Positions 1 through 7,921 of a stretch of DNA of 64,000 nt are shown here, one piece after another. Source of the stretch: Nonlabens marinus S1-08. GTDB taxonomy: Bacteria > Bacteroidota > Bacteroidia > Flavobacteriales > Flavobacteriaceae. The position numbers and the translations under genes were made by a program. Numbering within the stretch: position 1 is the stretch's first letter; every line of letters begins with the position of its first letter. The notes under the pieces were generated by a model that searched no databases, had not been told where the DNA came from, and saw only the letters and a list, made by a program, of their open reading frames with translations. The DNA lies in the NCBI RefSeq assembly GCF_000831385.1, contig NZ_AP014548.1:186001-250000 (forward strand), written 5' to 3'.

Positions 1-2
1 GA

Positions 3-107
3 ACCATTATCGGAACCTCGTTTTCTTATTGGGATCTTTTAATGTATACCGCTGGAGCTTTATTGATTCTAAGCATAGAATGGTTTATAAGCACTAGGAA
101 AGCTTGA
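3..107 (+). CDS. C-terminal fragment of a small integral membrane protein
   Basis: The window opens inside a reading frame that ends at the TGA at 105-107. The 34 visible residues contain one hydrophobic helix (LLMYTAGALLILSIEWFI) followed by a short basic tail (STRKA). The pattern G-T-S-F-x-x-W-D-L-L-x-Y-x-x-G resembles the last helix of small four-helix membrane families such as DUF2809 or VanZ, but too little is present to choose between them. The start lies outside the window. It converges with the dehydrogenase gene that follows, and a hairpin lies between the two. Confidence 0.5.
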   Translation, partial: TIIGTSFSYWDLLMYTAGALLILSIEWFISTRKA

Positions 108-138
108 TCAATGTTCCATAAAGAACATTAACAAGCTT
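100..138. terminator. Nested inverted repeat between convergent genes
   Basis: AAGCTTG (100-106) pairs with CAAGCTT (132-138), and inside it AATGTTC (110-116) pairs with GAACATT (123-129) around a 6-base loop. The result is a two-part stem of 14 base pairs with a small internal bulge. It lies between the ends of two converging genes, where a bidirectional terminator is expected. There is no long T-run, so the function is inferred from position and shape. Confidence 0.55.
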
Positions 139-156
139 CATTGAAAAATGTAGAAC

Positions 157-1389
157 TTAGAATCGCGTTTTGGGCTCGTTGACATAATCCTCGAGATAAG
201 AAAAACGTTCAGTTAGTGTACCATCCTTAGTCGTCATCTTGGCTCGTTCCAGTATCCCATCAGCGTCATCGTTAAAAAAGGCAGGAAATACATGCTCTAA
301 AAACATCTCGCCAAAACCCTCACTAGCATCTTTAGGCAATTCGCAAGGTAAATTATCTACTGCCATGACCGCTATAGATCCAGGTGTATTGAAAGCTACT
401 TCCTTCTCGCTGGATGGATCATAACCATACAAGGGGTCAGCGATAGTAGATGCCCGTAAGGTACATGCAATAGGACCATTAATATCACAGCTTACATCTG
501 CTACTAGCGAGATGTTGAAATTTTCTGATTTCATATCCTCTCTTGTGAAGAAATACGGTGCGCCATCGCCATAAAAGTGACCCGTAATCAAAATATCAGC
601 CACAGCGGCAAATTTCATAAAATCAGACTCAAGAAGTTCTGGATTGTTGTAGCATTCTGTTTTAGTAGGTGTTAAACCATCCTTTCTCGTATAGTAGTCG
701 TCAACGTCCAGCTGCGTAAACACCGTCTGATTGTTCTGAAATTGACCTAATTGCAAAAACTCTTTAGGCGTTAATTCATGTATGTGTAATAGTTCTAGAA
801 TCTCTTTAATACCACCACTTACCTTACCACTACCAGTAATCACAATATTTACAGGCGGTAACTCCGTTCGTATAAGTTCCAATTGGGTTTTTACCGCGTC
901 GAAATCGGCAAGATCATCTACTTTAGGCAACTTAAACAAATTGTCCTTCAGTCCCAGCGCCCTGAATGCATTGTAGGCTCCTACCAATCCAGCATACCTT
1001 CCAAAACCTATTAAACGCATATTGCTTTCATTCACAATGGTTTCGTGATCGTACAACTCAATTTTCTTATCGAGTATGGCACATAACAAATCTCTATTGT
1101 AAGGTTGCTTTTTAATGGTGTGTGAAAAGAAAAAGTATTTTTTACCTGGAATCAAAGCATCAACGGGAACTTCCTTCACTCCTATCATGACGTCTGCTTC
1201 CGTGATATCTTCCGCTACCTGGAGACCTGCTTGAGTATAGCTAGAATCTGGAAATATTCTTACTTGTGATGGTTCTATGAGGAGTTCCGCTTTCGCGAAA
1301 GCGTGCTCTAATTGAGCTGCTTGAACAGGCGAGAGCACCACACGTCTATCTGGCGGGTTTTTGCGTTCTCGAATTAAGGCAAACTTCAT
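157..1389 (-). CDS. Saccharopine dehydrogenase (lysine-forming)-like NAD(P) oxidoreductase
   Basis: A 410-residue cytoplasmic enzyme of the alanine dehydrogenase/PNT fold. The N-terminus (MKFALIRERKNPPDRRVVLSP) and the segment ADVMIGVKEVP are typical of the LYS1/alanine dehydrogenase N-terminal domain. A nucleotide-binding region begins near residue 180 (VNIVITGSGKVSGGI). The family oxidises or reduces amino acids at a secondary amine with NAD(P)H; in fungi LYS1 makes lysine from saccharopine, while flavobacterial homologues are of unproven substrate. The gene stands alone, convergent with the fragment at the window edge. A copy of the dispersed palindrome lies in frame near the N-terminus and encodes the residues AFAKA. 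Confidence 0.8.
   Translation of the reverse strand: MKFALIRERKNPPDRRVVLSPVQAAQLEHAFAKAELLIEPSQVRIFPDSSYTQAGLQVAEDITEADVMIGVKEVPVDALIPGKKYFFFSHTIKKQPYNRDLLCAILDKKIELYDHETIVNESNMRLIGFGRYAGLVGAYNAFRALGLKDNLFKLPKVDDLADFDAVKTQLELIRTELPPVNIVITGSGKVSGGIKEILELLHIHELTPKEFLQLGQFQNNQTVFTQLDVDDYYTRKDGLTPTKTECYNNPELLESDFMKFAAVADILITGHFYGDGAPYFFTREDMKSENFNISLVADVSCDINGPIACTLRASTIADPLYGYDPSSEKEVAFNTPGSIAVMAVDNLPCELPKDASEGFGEMFLEHVFPAFFNDDADGILERAKMTTKDGTLTERFSYLEDYVNEPKTRF
1288..1303. repeat. Palindrome CGCTTTCGCGAAAGCG, copy 1 (intragenic)
   Basis: Exact 16-base palindrome inside the saccharopine dehydrogenase-like gene, read there as part of H-A-F-A-K-A-E. It matches all other copies in the window although the host genes are unrelated. 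Confidence 0.9.
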
Positions 1390-1486
1390 AAGTACCGTTT
1401 AAAAGTGCATACTAGCAAGATAAGGAAAGTGCAACGGTCTATAAATAATACTACTGAGAAAAGAGGCTAGGAACTAGAATTTGCTT

Positions 1487-1867
1487 CTACAAACTCGTTC
1501 TAAAAAACTTTTGAGCCCACTTGATTCCTTCTTCTAATGTTCCACACACGTGAAATTCATTACTGTAAAATTTACCTTCAAACTCGGCTGTTTTTTGCGA
1601 TATGGATTGAGGCGTCACAATACAAATCGCTTTTAAAGTCTCTACCGTGGCTGCTTCTCTATAGATAATGGGACTAACGTTATAAGCGTACGTGCGATTT
1701 GAGATGTAAACGAAAGGCTTATCTTGATAATGATCAGTCAGTGCCTTGATCATGGTCGGATTATTTCCTGGTTCAAGAAGAGTACCTTCCTTAAGTTGAG
1801 AGATGACATATTTTTCAAAAAAAAAGAGCTCGGCAAAACCGATATCCTGATAATATATCGCGGCCAT
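1487..1867 (-). CDS. SpoIIAA/STAS-like small protein, paralogue A
   Basis: A soluble protein of 126 residues without signal peptide or membrane segment. It is clearly related to the protein at 14861-15253: both share IYYxD/IHYYD near the start, ISQ(L/I)(K/R)EG, (V/I)YI(S/A)NR, YAYNVSP / HAYNVSP and (A/M)CIVT. The alternating strand-helix pattern and size suit the SpoIIAA-like/STAS fold common in flavobacteria, usually of unknown function. A GTG at 1888 would add seven residues; the ATG at 1867 is preferred because it aligns exactly with the start of the paralogue. Function unknown; STAS proteins often take part in regulatory protein contacts. Confidence 0.6.
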   Translation of the reverse strand: MAAIYYQDIGFAELFFFEKYVISQLKEGTLLEPGNNPTMIKALTDHYQDKPFVYISNRTYAYNVSPIIYREAATVETLKAICIVTPQSISQKTAEFEGKFYSNEFHVCGTLEEGIKWAQKFFRTSL

Positions 1868-1901
1868 AGAAGAAATTTTAGGGAACACTTTAAGGTTGTT
1901 G

Positions 1902-1909
1902 CAAACCTA
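1902..1909 (-). promoter_or_regulatory. -7 box TAGGTTTG upstream of SpoIIAA-like gene A
   Basis: On the minus strand TAGGTTTG fits the Bacteroidota -7 consensus TANNTTTG and lies 34 bases before the chosen ATG. A TTG occurs 23 bases further upstream, which is longer than the usual 17-20 spacing. Confidence 0.4.
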
Positions 1910-2082
1910 TAAAATTGTATTGAGTTAATAAACAACTGAAGATTATTTAAATTCACTAATGGTAATTAAGTTTTATGTTAGGTTGGGAGTTTCGTTTATG
2001 AAGATCCAGACCCACTCTAAAATTATGACAGTCTGAAATTAGATTTGGCATGGTTTTTTATATTATTTAAAAGGCAGATCTT

Positions 2083-2090
2083 TATATTTG
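2083..2090 (+). promoter_or_regulatory. -7 box TATATTTG upstream of ssrA
   Basis: TATATTTG matches TANNTTTG and lies 58 bases before the mature tmRNA 5' end, so a precursor trimmed by RNase P would be needed, as is normal for tmRNA. No TTG is seen at the ideal distance upstream. Confidence 0.4.
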
Positions 2091-2148
2091 TCATCCTTAT
2101 TTTTCAAGCTCAGCTTGATACTATTGGGATAACGTGAAAGCGTTAAAT

Positions 2149-2544
2149 GGGGTCGACTGGTTTTGACAGCGAGACCGAGTTGATTGTAAGCATGTAGAGC
2201 GCTGGAACATAGCTCTTAAATATCATGATTCAACTTTTTTAAACGGCGAGAATAACTACGCCCTAGCAGCATAATCCGAATCATAGTAGGATGTGCCTCG
2301 GCCCACTAGGTGGGCATGCAGGAATTCTCTCAAAGGCCTTGGTTTATGGCACTTGATCTAGAGAATTCGTAAAAATAGACCTATCCCCATCAGGGCTTTG
2401 ATGATGGAGAGACACTCAATTGAAGATAAGGGATGCGTTGGTGGTTTCTGACCGGCAACTCCACGAAAAGTTAAACAGAAACTAAACATGTAGAAAGCGA
2501 TGAAGTCGCTCGTTTGGACGAGGGTTCGAATCCCTCCGACTCCA
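2149..2544 (+). ncRNA. ssrA: tmRNA (transfer-messenger RNA)
   Basis: About 396 nt. The 5' end GGGGTCGACTGGTTTTGACAG and the 3' end with a T-arm (GGGTTCGAATCCC) and CGACTCC form the tRNA-like acceptor stem (GGGGTCG against CGACTCC with one G-U pair). The discriminator A at 2544 is followed by CAC, so CCA is not encoded and must be added. The mRNA part at 2245-2274 reads GGC GAG AAT AAC TAC GCC CTA GCA GCA TAA, giving the tag GENNYALAA, ending in the usual LAA degradation signal. It rescues stalled ribosomes with SmpB and marks the unfinished protein for proteolysis. It is followed directly by a terminator. Confidence 0.97.
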
Positions 2545-2552
2545 CACTTAAG

Positions 2553-2594
2553 AACCACATTCAACTGATTTTCAGTTTTATGTGGTTTTTTTTT
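2553..2594 (+). terminator. Rho-independent terminator of ssrA
   Basis: AACCACAT (2553-2560) pairs with ATGTGGTT (2580-2587) and is followed by an uninterrupted T-run to 2594. It starts nine bases after the tmRNA end. Confidence 0.85.
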
Positions 2595-2693
2595 ATTTGT
2601 GTAACATCGATCAGGATTTCATTGAAGAATTTAGCTCGAACCTTGAAAGTCAAAGCGGACATTTTAATTGAAAGCAATTGATTTTCAGTTTTA
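2566..2693 (+). repeat. 15-bp direct repeat downstream of ssrA
   Basis: TGATTTTCAGTTTTA occurs at 2566-2580 (in the terminator loop and arm of ssrA) and again at 2679-2693. The 98 bases between carry no gene. tmRNA 3' ends are frequent integration sites, so the repeat may be a relic of an insertion or simply a local duplication. Confidence 0.4.
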
Positions 2694-2732
2694 AATATGG
2701 GGCCATTTAAAACACCTATTGATAAGCGCTAA

Positions 2733-3033
2733 TTTCTGAACAATTCCATCAAATATGCATACCCTTGTGTGTCACCTGTAATCAATATCTGCTCTAAAAA
2801 TGTCGCTGACGAGACTTATATTATAGTGCGGGTAATGGATTAGGTTTTGACATGGACATAGCTGAAGGTAAAATATTTCGCTTAAATGAAACCTTTCATG
2901 AGCACACAGATAGTAAAGGGGGTAGGCTTATATTTAGTCCATGATATAGATGAGCACCTACGGCGGTCGTGTTGAAGTGTCAAGCGCATTAAATGACGGA
3001 ACTACGTTTACCCTTATTTTTTCTAATCGCTAG
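2733..3033 (+). pseudogene. Decayed histidine kinase C-terminus (HATPase domain relic)
   Basis: Three consecutive frames each give part of one histidine kinase ATPase domain. Frame at 2733: F-L-N-N-S-I-K-Y-A (N box), then SPVINICSKNV, ending at the stop 2841. Frame at 2828: NGLGFDMD (G1 box), KIFRLNETFHEHTDSKGG (F/G2 region), ending at 2942. Frame at 2950: YGGRVEVSSALNDGTTFTL, the normal last strand, ending at the TAG 3031-3033. Two frameshifts therefore break the gene, and its sensor and H-box parts are gone; ssrA lies where they would be. The nearest match in the window is the intact kinase at 15644-16951. It cannot make a working kinase. Confidence 0.75.
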
Positions 3034-3157
3034 GGTGTTCCTCCAATACTTGAAATTTCAGGTACCTACTTAAAAATCAAGGGTTTCAAAACTCTTACAT
3101 TTCAATCTATGAGGAAAAAAAGTACAACTTAAGAGAATCTTTACTAGTTTTACCACA

Positions 3158-3577
3158 ATGAAACAATTCATCCACAGATCAATGGCGCTTTTAATGGCGA
3201 TGGTAGTCCTAATGACGACTACCAGTTTTTCTATGGACATGCATTACTGTGGTAAAACTCTAGTCGATTATTCATTCACACAGCAAGCAAAGTCATGTGG
3301 GATGGAGAAAGTCATGACTGCCACAGATTGTGAATTGCCGGTTATTTCTCAGAAACCCTGTTGCTCAGACAAGCAACTGGTTAAAGAAAGTACAGACGAC
3401 CTCAAGGTTTCATGGGATCAATTGGCTCCAGTTCAACAGTTCTTTCTGTCGTCTTTTGCTTACTCTTATTCCAATCTTTTAAACAGTACAGGAACGAGCA
3501 CTAATCCCTTTGCTGATTATTCCCCACCTTTTCTCAGGCAGGATGTACAAGTGTTGCATCAAACTTTCTTAATCTGA
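3158..3577 (+). CDS. HYC_CC_PP family protein (exported, metal-island associated)
   Basis: A 139-residue protein with an N-terminal signal sequence (residues 1-26, hydrophobic LLMAMVVLM). The signature residues are H29-Y30-C31, C68-C69 and a P123-P124 pair near the end, matching the flavobacterial HYC_CC_PP family, which is habitually found beside copper or heavy-metal efflux genes. The clustered Cys, His and Met (MDMHYC, CCSDK) suggest periplasmic metal binding, but no activity is established. It lies 116 bases upstream of the RND pump on the same strand. A TAGTTTTA box ends five bases before the ATG and may be its promoter. Confidence 0.75.
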   Translation: MKQFIHRSMALLMAMVVLMTTTSFSMDMHYCGKTLVDYSFTQQAKSCGMEKVMTATDCELPVISQKPCCSDKQLVKESTDDLKVSWDQLAPVQQFFLSSFAYSYSNLLNSTGTSTNPFADYSPPFLRQDVQVLHQTFLI

Positions 3578-3615
3578 TCATTTAATAGGGATATCCACGA
3601 TGTTGTGGATGTCTA

Positions 3616-3631
3616 CGCTTTCGCGAAAGCG
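3616..3631. repeat. Palindrome CGCTTTCGCGAAAGCG, copy 2 (intergenic)
   Basis: Exact copy between the HYC_CC_PP gene and the RND pump, 38 bases after the stop. A separate hairpin, ATCCAC-6 bases-GTGGAT, lies just before it at 3593-3610. Confidence 0.9.
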
Positions 3632-3693
3632 AACTAACCTCTATTCCCTGCATCTCAGGAAATAGAAGTCAACTATTTAAATATCAGAATTCC

Positions 3694-6600
3694 ATGCTGA
3701 ATAAAGCCATTAAATTTCTTATTGAGAACAAGCTCGTTGCTGTTTTACTTCTTGCTCTATTTGTGGGCTGGGGTATAGTGAACGCACCCTTTAATTGGGA
3801 AACTGGCTTTCTACCTACAGACCCAGTTGCTGTAGATGCCATTCCAGACATAGGCGAGAACCAGCAAATTGTATTTACTAAATGGCAGGGACGCTCGCCA
3901 CAGGATATTGAGGATCAGATCACGTATCCTTTGACGACCTCATTGCTGGGAATCCCAGGTGTAAAAACGATTCGTAGTTCCTCCATGTTTGGGTTTTCCA
4001 GTATCTACATCATTTTTGAGGAAGATGTGGAGTTCTACTGGTCACGCAGTCGTATACTGGAAAAACTCAATTCATTACCCGCAAATTTATTACCAGAAGG
4101 AATAAATCCAGCTTTAGGACCTGATGCCACAGGGTTGGGACAGATTTTCTGGTACACCTTAGAAGGACGTGATAAAGACGGTAATGTAACTGGCGGTTGG
4201 GATTTACAAGAATTGCGCAGCATTCAAGATTACTACGTAAAATATGGTTTATCATCAGCCAGCGGAGTGTCAGAAGTCGCTTCTATAGGCGGTTATGTAC
4301 AGGAATATCAGGTGGATATTGATCCAGAGAAAATGCGGCAGTACAACGTGAGCATGAGCGATGTAGTCAAAGCAGTTAAAGAGAGTAATCAAGATATAGG
4401 TGCACAAACCCTTGAAATCAACCAAGCGGAATACCTCGTACGTGGTTTGGGTTATGTAAAATCCATTAAAGACATTGAAAGCGCCGTGGTAGATTCTGAG
4501 AATTTCACTTCTATCAAAATACAAGACATTGCCAATGTCCATTTAGGTCCTGCGACGCGTCGCGGCATTCTCGATAAGGAAGGTGCCGAGGTGGTGGGTG
4601 GCGTTGTAGTCGCTCGCTATGGAGCAAATCCGTTAGAGGTCATCAACAATGTCAAGGATCAAATCAATGAGTTATCCTCTGGATTACCCTCTAAGGTCTT
4701 AGCAGATGGTAGAGTTTCTCAAGTCACCATTGTTCCCTTCTACGACCGTACAGAGCTAATACAAGAAACCCTAGAAACACTCAATGAGGCGCTGACACTT
4801 GAGATTCTGATTACGATTTTGGTGATTATCGTGATGGTCTTTAATCTAAGAGCTTCCATCCTAATTTCTGGATTATTGCCAGTTGCCGTGTTGATGGTTT
4901 TTATTGCCATGAAACTTTTCGATGTAGATGCAAATATTGTAGCCCTATCGGGAATTGCCATTGCTATAGGAACCATGGTCGATGTGGGCGTCATCCTTGC
5001 TGAGAATATGATTAGACATATGGACGACGATCAGCTGCGATTGCAAGCAGACGGCACGCCATTAACCATGAATGAATTGATGTATAAAGCAACAGCTGAG
5101 GTCTCTGGAGCCATTCTAACGGCTGTTCTCACGACCATAATTAGTTTTCTTCCCGTCTTCACAATGATCGGTGCAGAGGGAAAATTATTCCGACCGCTCG
5201 CATTCACTAAAACCATGGCACTCACCGCATCTTTACTGATTGCACTGTTTTTAATACCGCCTATCGCAGCATTTTTATTCCGTAAAACGGATCTTAAAAA
5301 AAGATCCAGATGGTTACTTCACGGAATCTTAATTGTTTTGGGGATTGCCGCCATTCTATACGGCTCGTGGCTAGGGTTGATACTCATCGCGTTTGGATGT
5401 AATGGGTTGTTCTTTTCGCTTAAAGCGAAAACAGAATACCAACTAACCCTATCTAGATTTCAGTTTTCCGTTACTCAAAATTTATTCAACATCATCATAT
5501 CTGCCACAGCTATTGTGATCCTGCTAGCAGAATACTGGCGACCGCTAGGTTTTGACCGCAGTGTTATCATGAACTTGATCTTTGTGGCCATCATCTGTTT
5601 TGGATTACTAGGAATCTTCTCGCTTTTCAAGAGGTACTACGATACAATACTGCGCTGGGCACTGGCTAACAAGGTCTTATTTTTTATTATTCCAACCACT
5701 GTTTTAGTTCTTGGAATCTTGATCATGCGCAATACGGGCAAAGAGTTCATGCCGGCGCTTAATGAAGGTTCTTTCTTATTAATGCCTACTTCCCTACCAC
5801 ATGCCGGTGTTGAGGAAAATAAACGCGTGCTCCAGCAACTTGACATGGCCGTTGCCAGCATTCCAGAAATTAAAACCGTCGTCGGGAAAGCCGGTAGAAC
5901 AGAGTCTGCGTTAGATCCTGCACCCTTATCTATGTATGAAAATCTGATTCAATATAAATCAGAATACATGCGTAATGCCAGCGGTGAGCGGCAGCGTTAC
6001 AAAGTAAATGATGACGGCCTGTTTGTACTCAAAAACAACAAGTTTATCATCAACCCTAACAACGAGATTGATGATGATGTCAACTATGAGGCGTCTCAGT
6101 TAAAGACTACTGCCACTCACGATGATTTAATCCCAGACGATGATGGCTCCTATTACCGAAACTGGCGACCAAAAATCAATAGTCCAGATGATATATGGAA
6201 TGAGATCGTACGAGTAACCAAGTTGCCAGGCGTGACATCTGCACCTAAGCTTCAACCTATCGAGACGCGACTGGTGATGTTGCAAACAGGGATGCGAGCA
6301 CCTATGGGAATTAAGATTAAAGGTCCAGATTTACTAAGTATAGAAACCTTTGGACTGCAGCTAGAGGAAATCATCAAACAAGCGGAAGGTGTAAAGGAAC
6401 AAGCGGTTTTTGCAGACCGCATTGTTGGAAAGCCCTATTTACTGATTGATATTAAGAGAGATCAGCTGGCCAGATACGGCGTGTCCGTCATGGACGTACA
6501 AGACATATTGCAAGTAGCTGTCGGTGGAATGCCATTAACGCAAACCGTGGAAGGTCGAGAACGATATTCCGTTCGAGTGCGCTATCCTAGAGAGTTGCGT

Positions 6601-7476
6601 GAAAATCCTGATGATTTACGGAATATTTACGTTCCAGTGGAAAAAGGAAGCCCTGTGCCATTAAGTGAACTGGTGGAGATACGCTATGAAAAAGGACCAA
6701 TGGCGATCAAGAGTGAAGATACATTCCTCATAGGTTATGTATTGTTTGACAAACTTGATGGTTTTGCTGAGGTTAATGTAGTTGAAAATGCGCAGGCGCT
6801 GATCCAGCAAAAGATTGATAGCGGTGAGCTTATCGTTCCTCAAGGCATCAGTTATAGATTCACGGGAACTTATGAAAACCAACTGCGTGCAGAAAAAACT
6901 TTATCGGTCGTGGTGCCGCTAGCGCTGGCGATCATCTTTTTGATTTTGTATTTCCAGTTCAAGTCGGTTTCTACATCCTTGATGGTTTTTACAGGTATTG
7001 CGGTTGCATTTGCGGGTGGCTTTATTATGATCTGGTTATACGGTCAGGACTGGTTCTTCAACTTCAGTCTGTTCGGTGAGAACATGCGGGATTTGTTTAA
7101 TATGAAGACCATCAATTTGAGCGTGGCGGTTTGGGTAGGTTTTATTGCCTTATTCGGTATAGCAACAGATGATGGCGTGGTCATGGCGACCTACTTGACT
7201 CAAACTTTTGAACGAGAAAATCCCGCCGATAAGAAATCCATCCGACTCACAGCATTAGAAGCAGCAGGAAAACGCATTCGTCCTTGTTTAATGACTACGG
7301 TAACTACCATTCTAGCCTTACTTCCCGTTTTGACTTCTACTGGAAAAGGAAGCGATATCATGATCCCGATGGCGATCCCCATTTTTGGTGGAATGATCAT
7401 CGACATTACTTCTTATTTTCTTGTCCCGGTGCTCTTTAGCTGGAGGGAAGAATTGAGGTTGAAAAGATTAAAATGA
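3694..7476 (+). CDS. cusA: CusA/CzcA-type heavy-metal RND efflux pump
   Basis: Inner-membrane proton-driven pump of 1260 residues that with an adaptor and an outer-membrane channel expels metal cations. Seen: N-terminal helix (LLALFVGWGIVNAPF), porter domain start (DAIPDIGENQQIVFTKW), metal-type RND transmembrane motif GTMVDVGVILAENMIRHMDDD, and a second helix bundle with FGIATDDGVVMATYL. Met residues fall where CusA binds Cu(I)/Ag(I) (LVMLQTGMRAPMG, KGPMAIKSED), favouring copper or silver over zinc, though this is inference. It is about 200 residues longer than E. coli CusA: an extra hydrophobic stretch near residues 540-650 and an acidic insert near 760-840. The matching adaptor and channel lie downstream. 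Confidence 0.9.
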   Translation: MLNKAIKFLIENKLVAVLLLALFVGWGIVNAPFNWETGFLPTDPVAVDAIPDIGENQQIVFTKWQGRSPQDIEDQITYPLTTSLLGIPGVKTIRSSSMFGFSSIYIIFEEDVEFYWSRSRILEKLNSLPANLLPEGINPALGPDATGLGQIFWYTLEGRDKDGNVTGGWDLQELRSIQDYYVKYGLSSASGVSEVASIGGYVQEYQVDIDPEKMRQYNVSMSDVVKAVKESNQDIGAQTLEINQAEYLVRGLGYVKSIKDIESAVVDSENFTSIKIQDIANVHLGPATRRGILDKEGAEVVGGVVVARYGANPLEVINNVKDQINELSSGLPSKVLADGRVSQVTIVPFYDRTELIQETLETLNEALTLEILITILVIIVMVFNLRASILISGLLPVAVLMVFIAMKLFDVDANIVALSGIAIAIGTMVDVGVILAENMIRHMDDDQLRLQADGTPLTMNELMYKATAEVSGAILTAVLTTIISFLPVFTMIGAEGKLFRPLAFTKTMALTASLLIALFLIPPIAAFLFRKTDLKKRSRWLLHGILIVLGIAAILYGSWLGLILIAFGCNGLFFSLKAKTEYQLTLSRFQFSVTQNLFNIIISATAIVILLAEYWRPLGFDRSVIMNLIFVAIICFGLLGIFSLFKRYYDTILRWALANKVLFFIIPTTVLVLGILIMRNTGKEFMPALNEGSFLLMPTSLPHAGVEENKRVLQQLDMAVASIPEIKTVVGKAGRTESALDPAPLSMYENLIQYKSEYMRNASGERQRYKVNDDGLFVLKNNKFIINPNNEIDDDVNYEASQLKTTATHDDLIPDDDGSYYRNWRPKINSPDDIWNEIVRVTKLPGVTSAPKLQPIETRLVMLQTGMRAPMGIKIKGPDLLSIETFGLQLEEIIKQAEGVKEQAVFADRIVGKPYLLIDIKRDQLARYGVSVMDVQDILQVAVGGMPLTQTVEGRERYSVRVRYPRELRENPDDLRNIYVPVEKGSPVPLSELVEIRYEKGPMAIKSEDTFLIGYVLFDKLDGFAEVNVVENAQALIQQKIDSGELIVPQGISYRFTGTYENQLRAEKTLSVVVPLALAIIFLILYFQFKSVSTSLMVFTGIAVAFAGGFIMIWLYGQDWFFNFSLFGENMRDLFNMKTINLSVAVWVGFIALFGIATDDGVVMATYLTQTFERENPADKKSIRLTALEAAGKRIRPCLMTTVTTILALLPVLTSTGKGSDIMIPMAIPIFGGMIIDITSYFLVPVLFSWREELRLKRLK
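5413..5431. repeat. Imperfect palindrome TTTTCGCTT-A-AAGCGAAAA
   Basis: Nine-base arms (5413-5421 and 5423-5431) around a single A, inside the RND pump gene. It shares the TTCGCTT/AAGCGAA arms of the dispersed palindrome but lacks the CGCG centre, so it may be a degenerate relative or chance. Confidence 0.35.
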
Positions 7477-7503
7477 AAAGTAAAAAGATTAAAGTGAAAA
7501 ACG

Positions 7504-7538
7504 AAAAGTGAAAAGTGAAAAGTGAAAAGTGAAAAGTG
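7504..7538 (+). repeat. Tandem heptamer array AAAAGTG x5 (left arm)
   Basis: Five perfect AAAAGTG units, preceded from 7477 by degenerate relatives (GAAAAGATTAAA). The reverse complement of this array recurs at 8028-8051 on the other side of the four-helix-bundle gene, so the two arrays form imperfect inverted repeats about 490 bases apart. Confidence 0.85.
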
Positions 7539-7566
7539 AAAAGATTGAAATGAAAAAATTAGAATT

Positions 7567-7920
7567 ATGGCAGAGAGTATTTTAAAAACCAAAAGTTATG
7601 CGTTTGCAATTGAAGTGGTGAGACTCTGCCGTTTATTGGTTTCTGAGAACAAAGAATATGTCATCAGCAAACAGCTACTTCGCAGTGGCACTGGGGTTGG
7701 CGCTCTAATCCGAGAGGCTGAATTTGCCCAAAGCTCGAAAGATTTTATCAATAAAATGAGTATAGCGCTCAAAGAAGCAAATGAAACTATATACTGGCTG
7801 GACCTTTTAAAAGATACGGACTACCTACAATTTAATCAACATCAAGATTTACAAAAAAAATGTAAGGAGTTAGTAGCCATGCTTGTCAGTAGTGTCAAAA
7901 CAGCCAAATCAAAACTTTGA
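7567..7920 (+). CDS. Four-helix bundle protein (S23/IVS type)
   Basis: A 117-residue helical protein of the family first seen as the S23 protein encoded in intervening sequences of 23S rRNA. Diagnostic pieces are YAFAIEVVRLCR near the N-terminus, KQLLRSGTGVGALIREAEFAQS around residues 38-58, and KEANETIYWLDLL around 71-83. These proteins form oligomeric bundles and are widely scattered in Bacteroidota; related Avd proteins help diversity-generating retroelements, but no reverse transcriptase is here. The gene interrupts a metal-efflux operon and is bracketed by AAAAGTG/CACTTTT inverted arrays, as if inserted. Its stop lies one base before the only in-frame ATG of the TolC-like gene. Confidence 0.85.
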   Translation: MAESILKTKSYAFAIEVVRLCRLLVSENKEYVISKQLLRSGTGVGALIREAEFAQSSKDFINKMSIALKEANETIYWLDLLKDTDYLQFNQHQDLQKKCKELVAMLVSSVKTAKSKL

Positions 7921-7921
7921 A

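Noticed and set aside
2045..2061. Sigma-54 promoter TTGGCATGGTTTTTT before ssrA
   Set aside because: The -24 half is good but the -12 GC is missing, and tmRNA is normally transcribed by the housekeeping sigma factor.
7504..7538. AAAAGTG array as a CRISPR
   Set aside because: Contiguous seven-base units without spacers; no cas genes.
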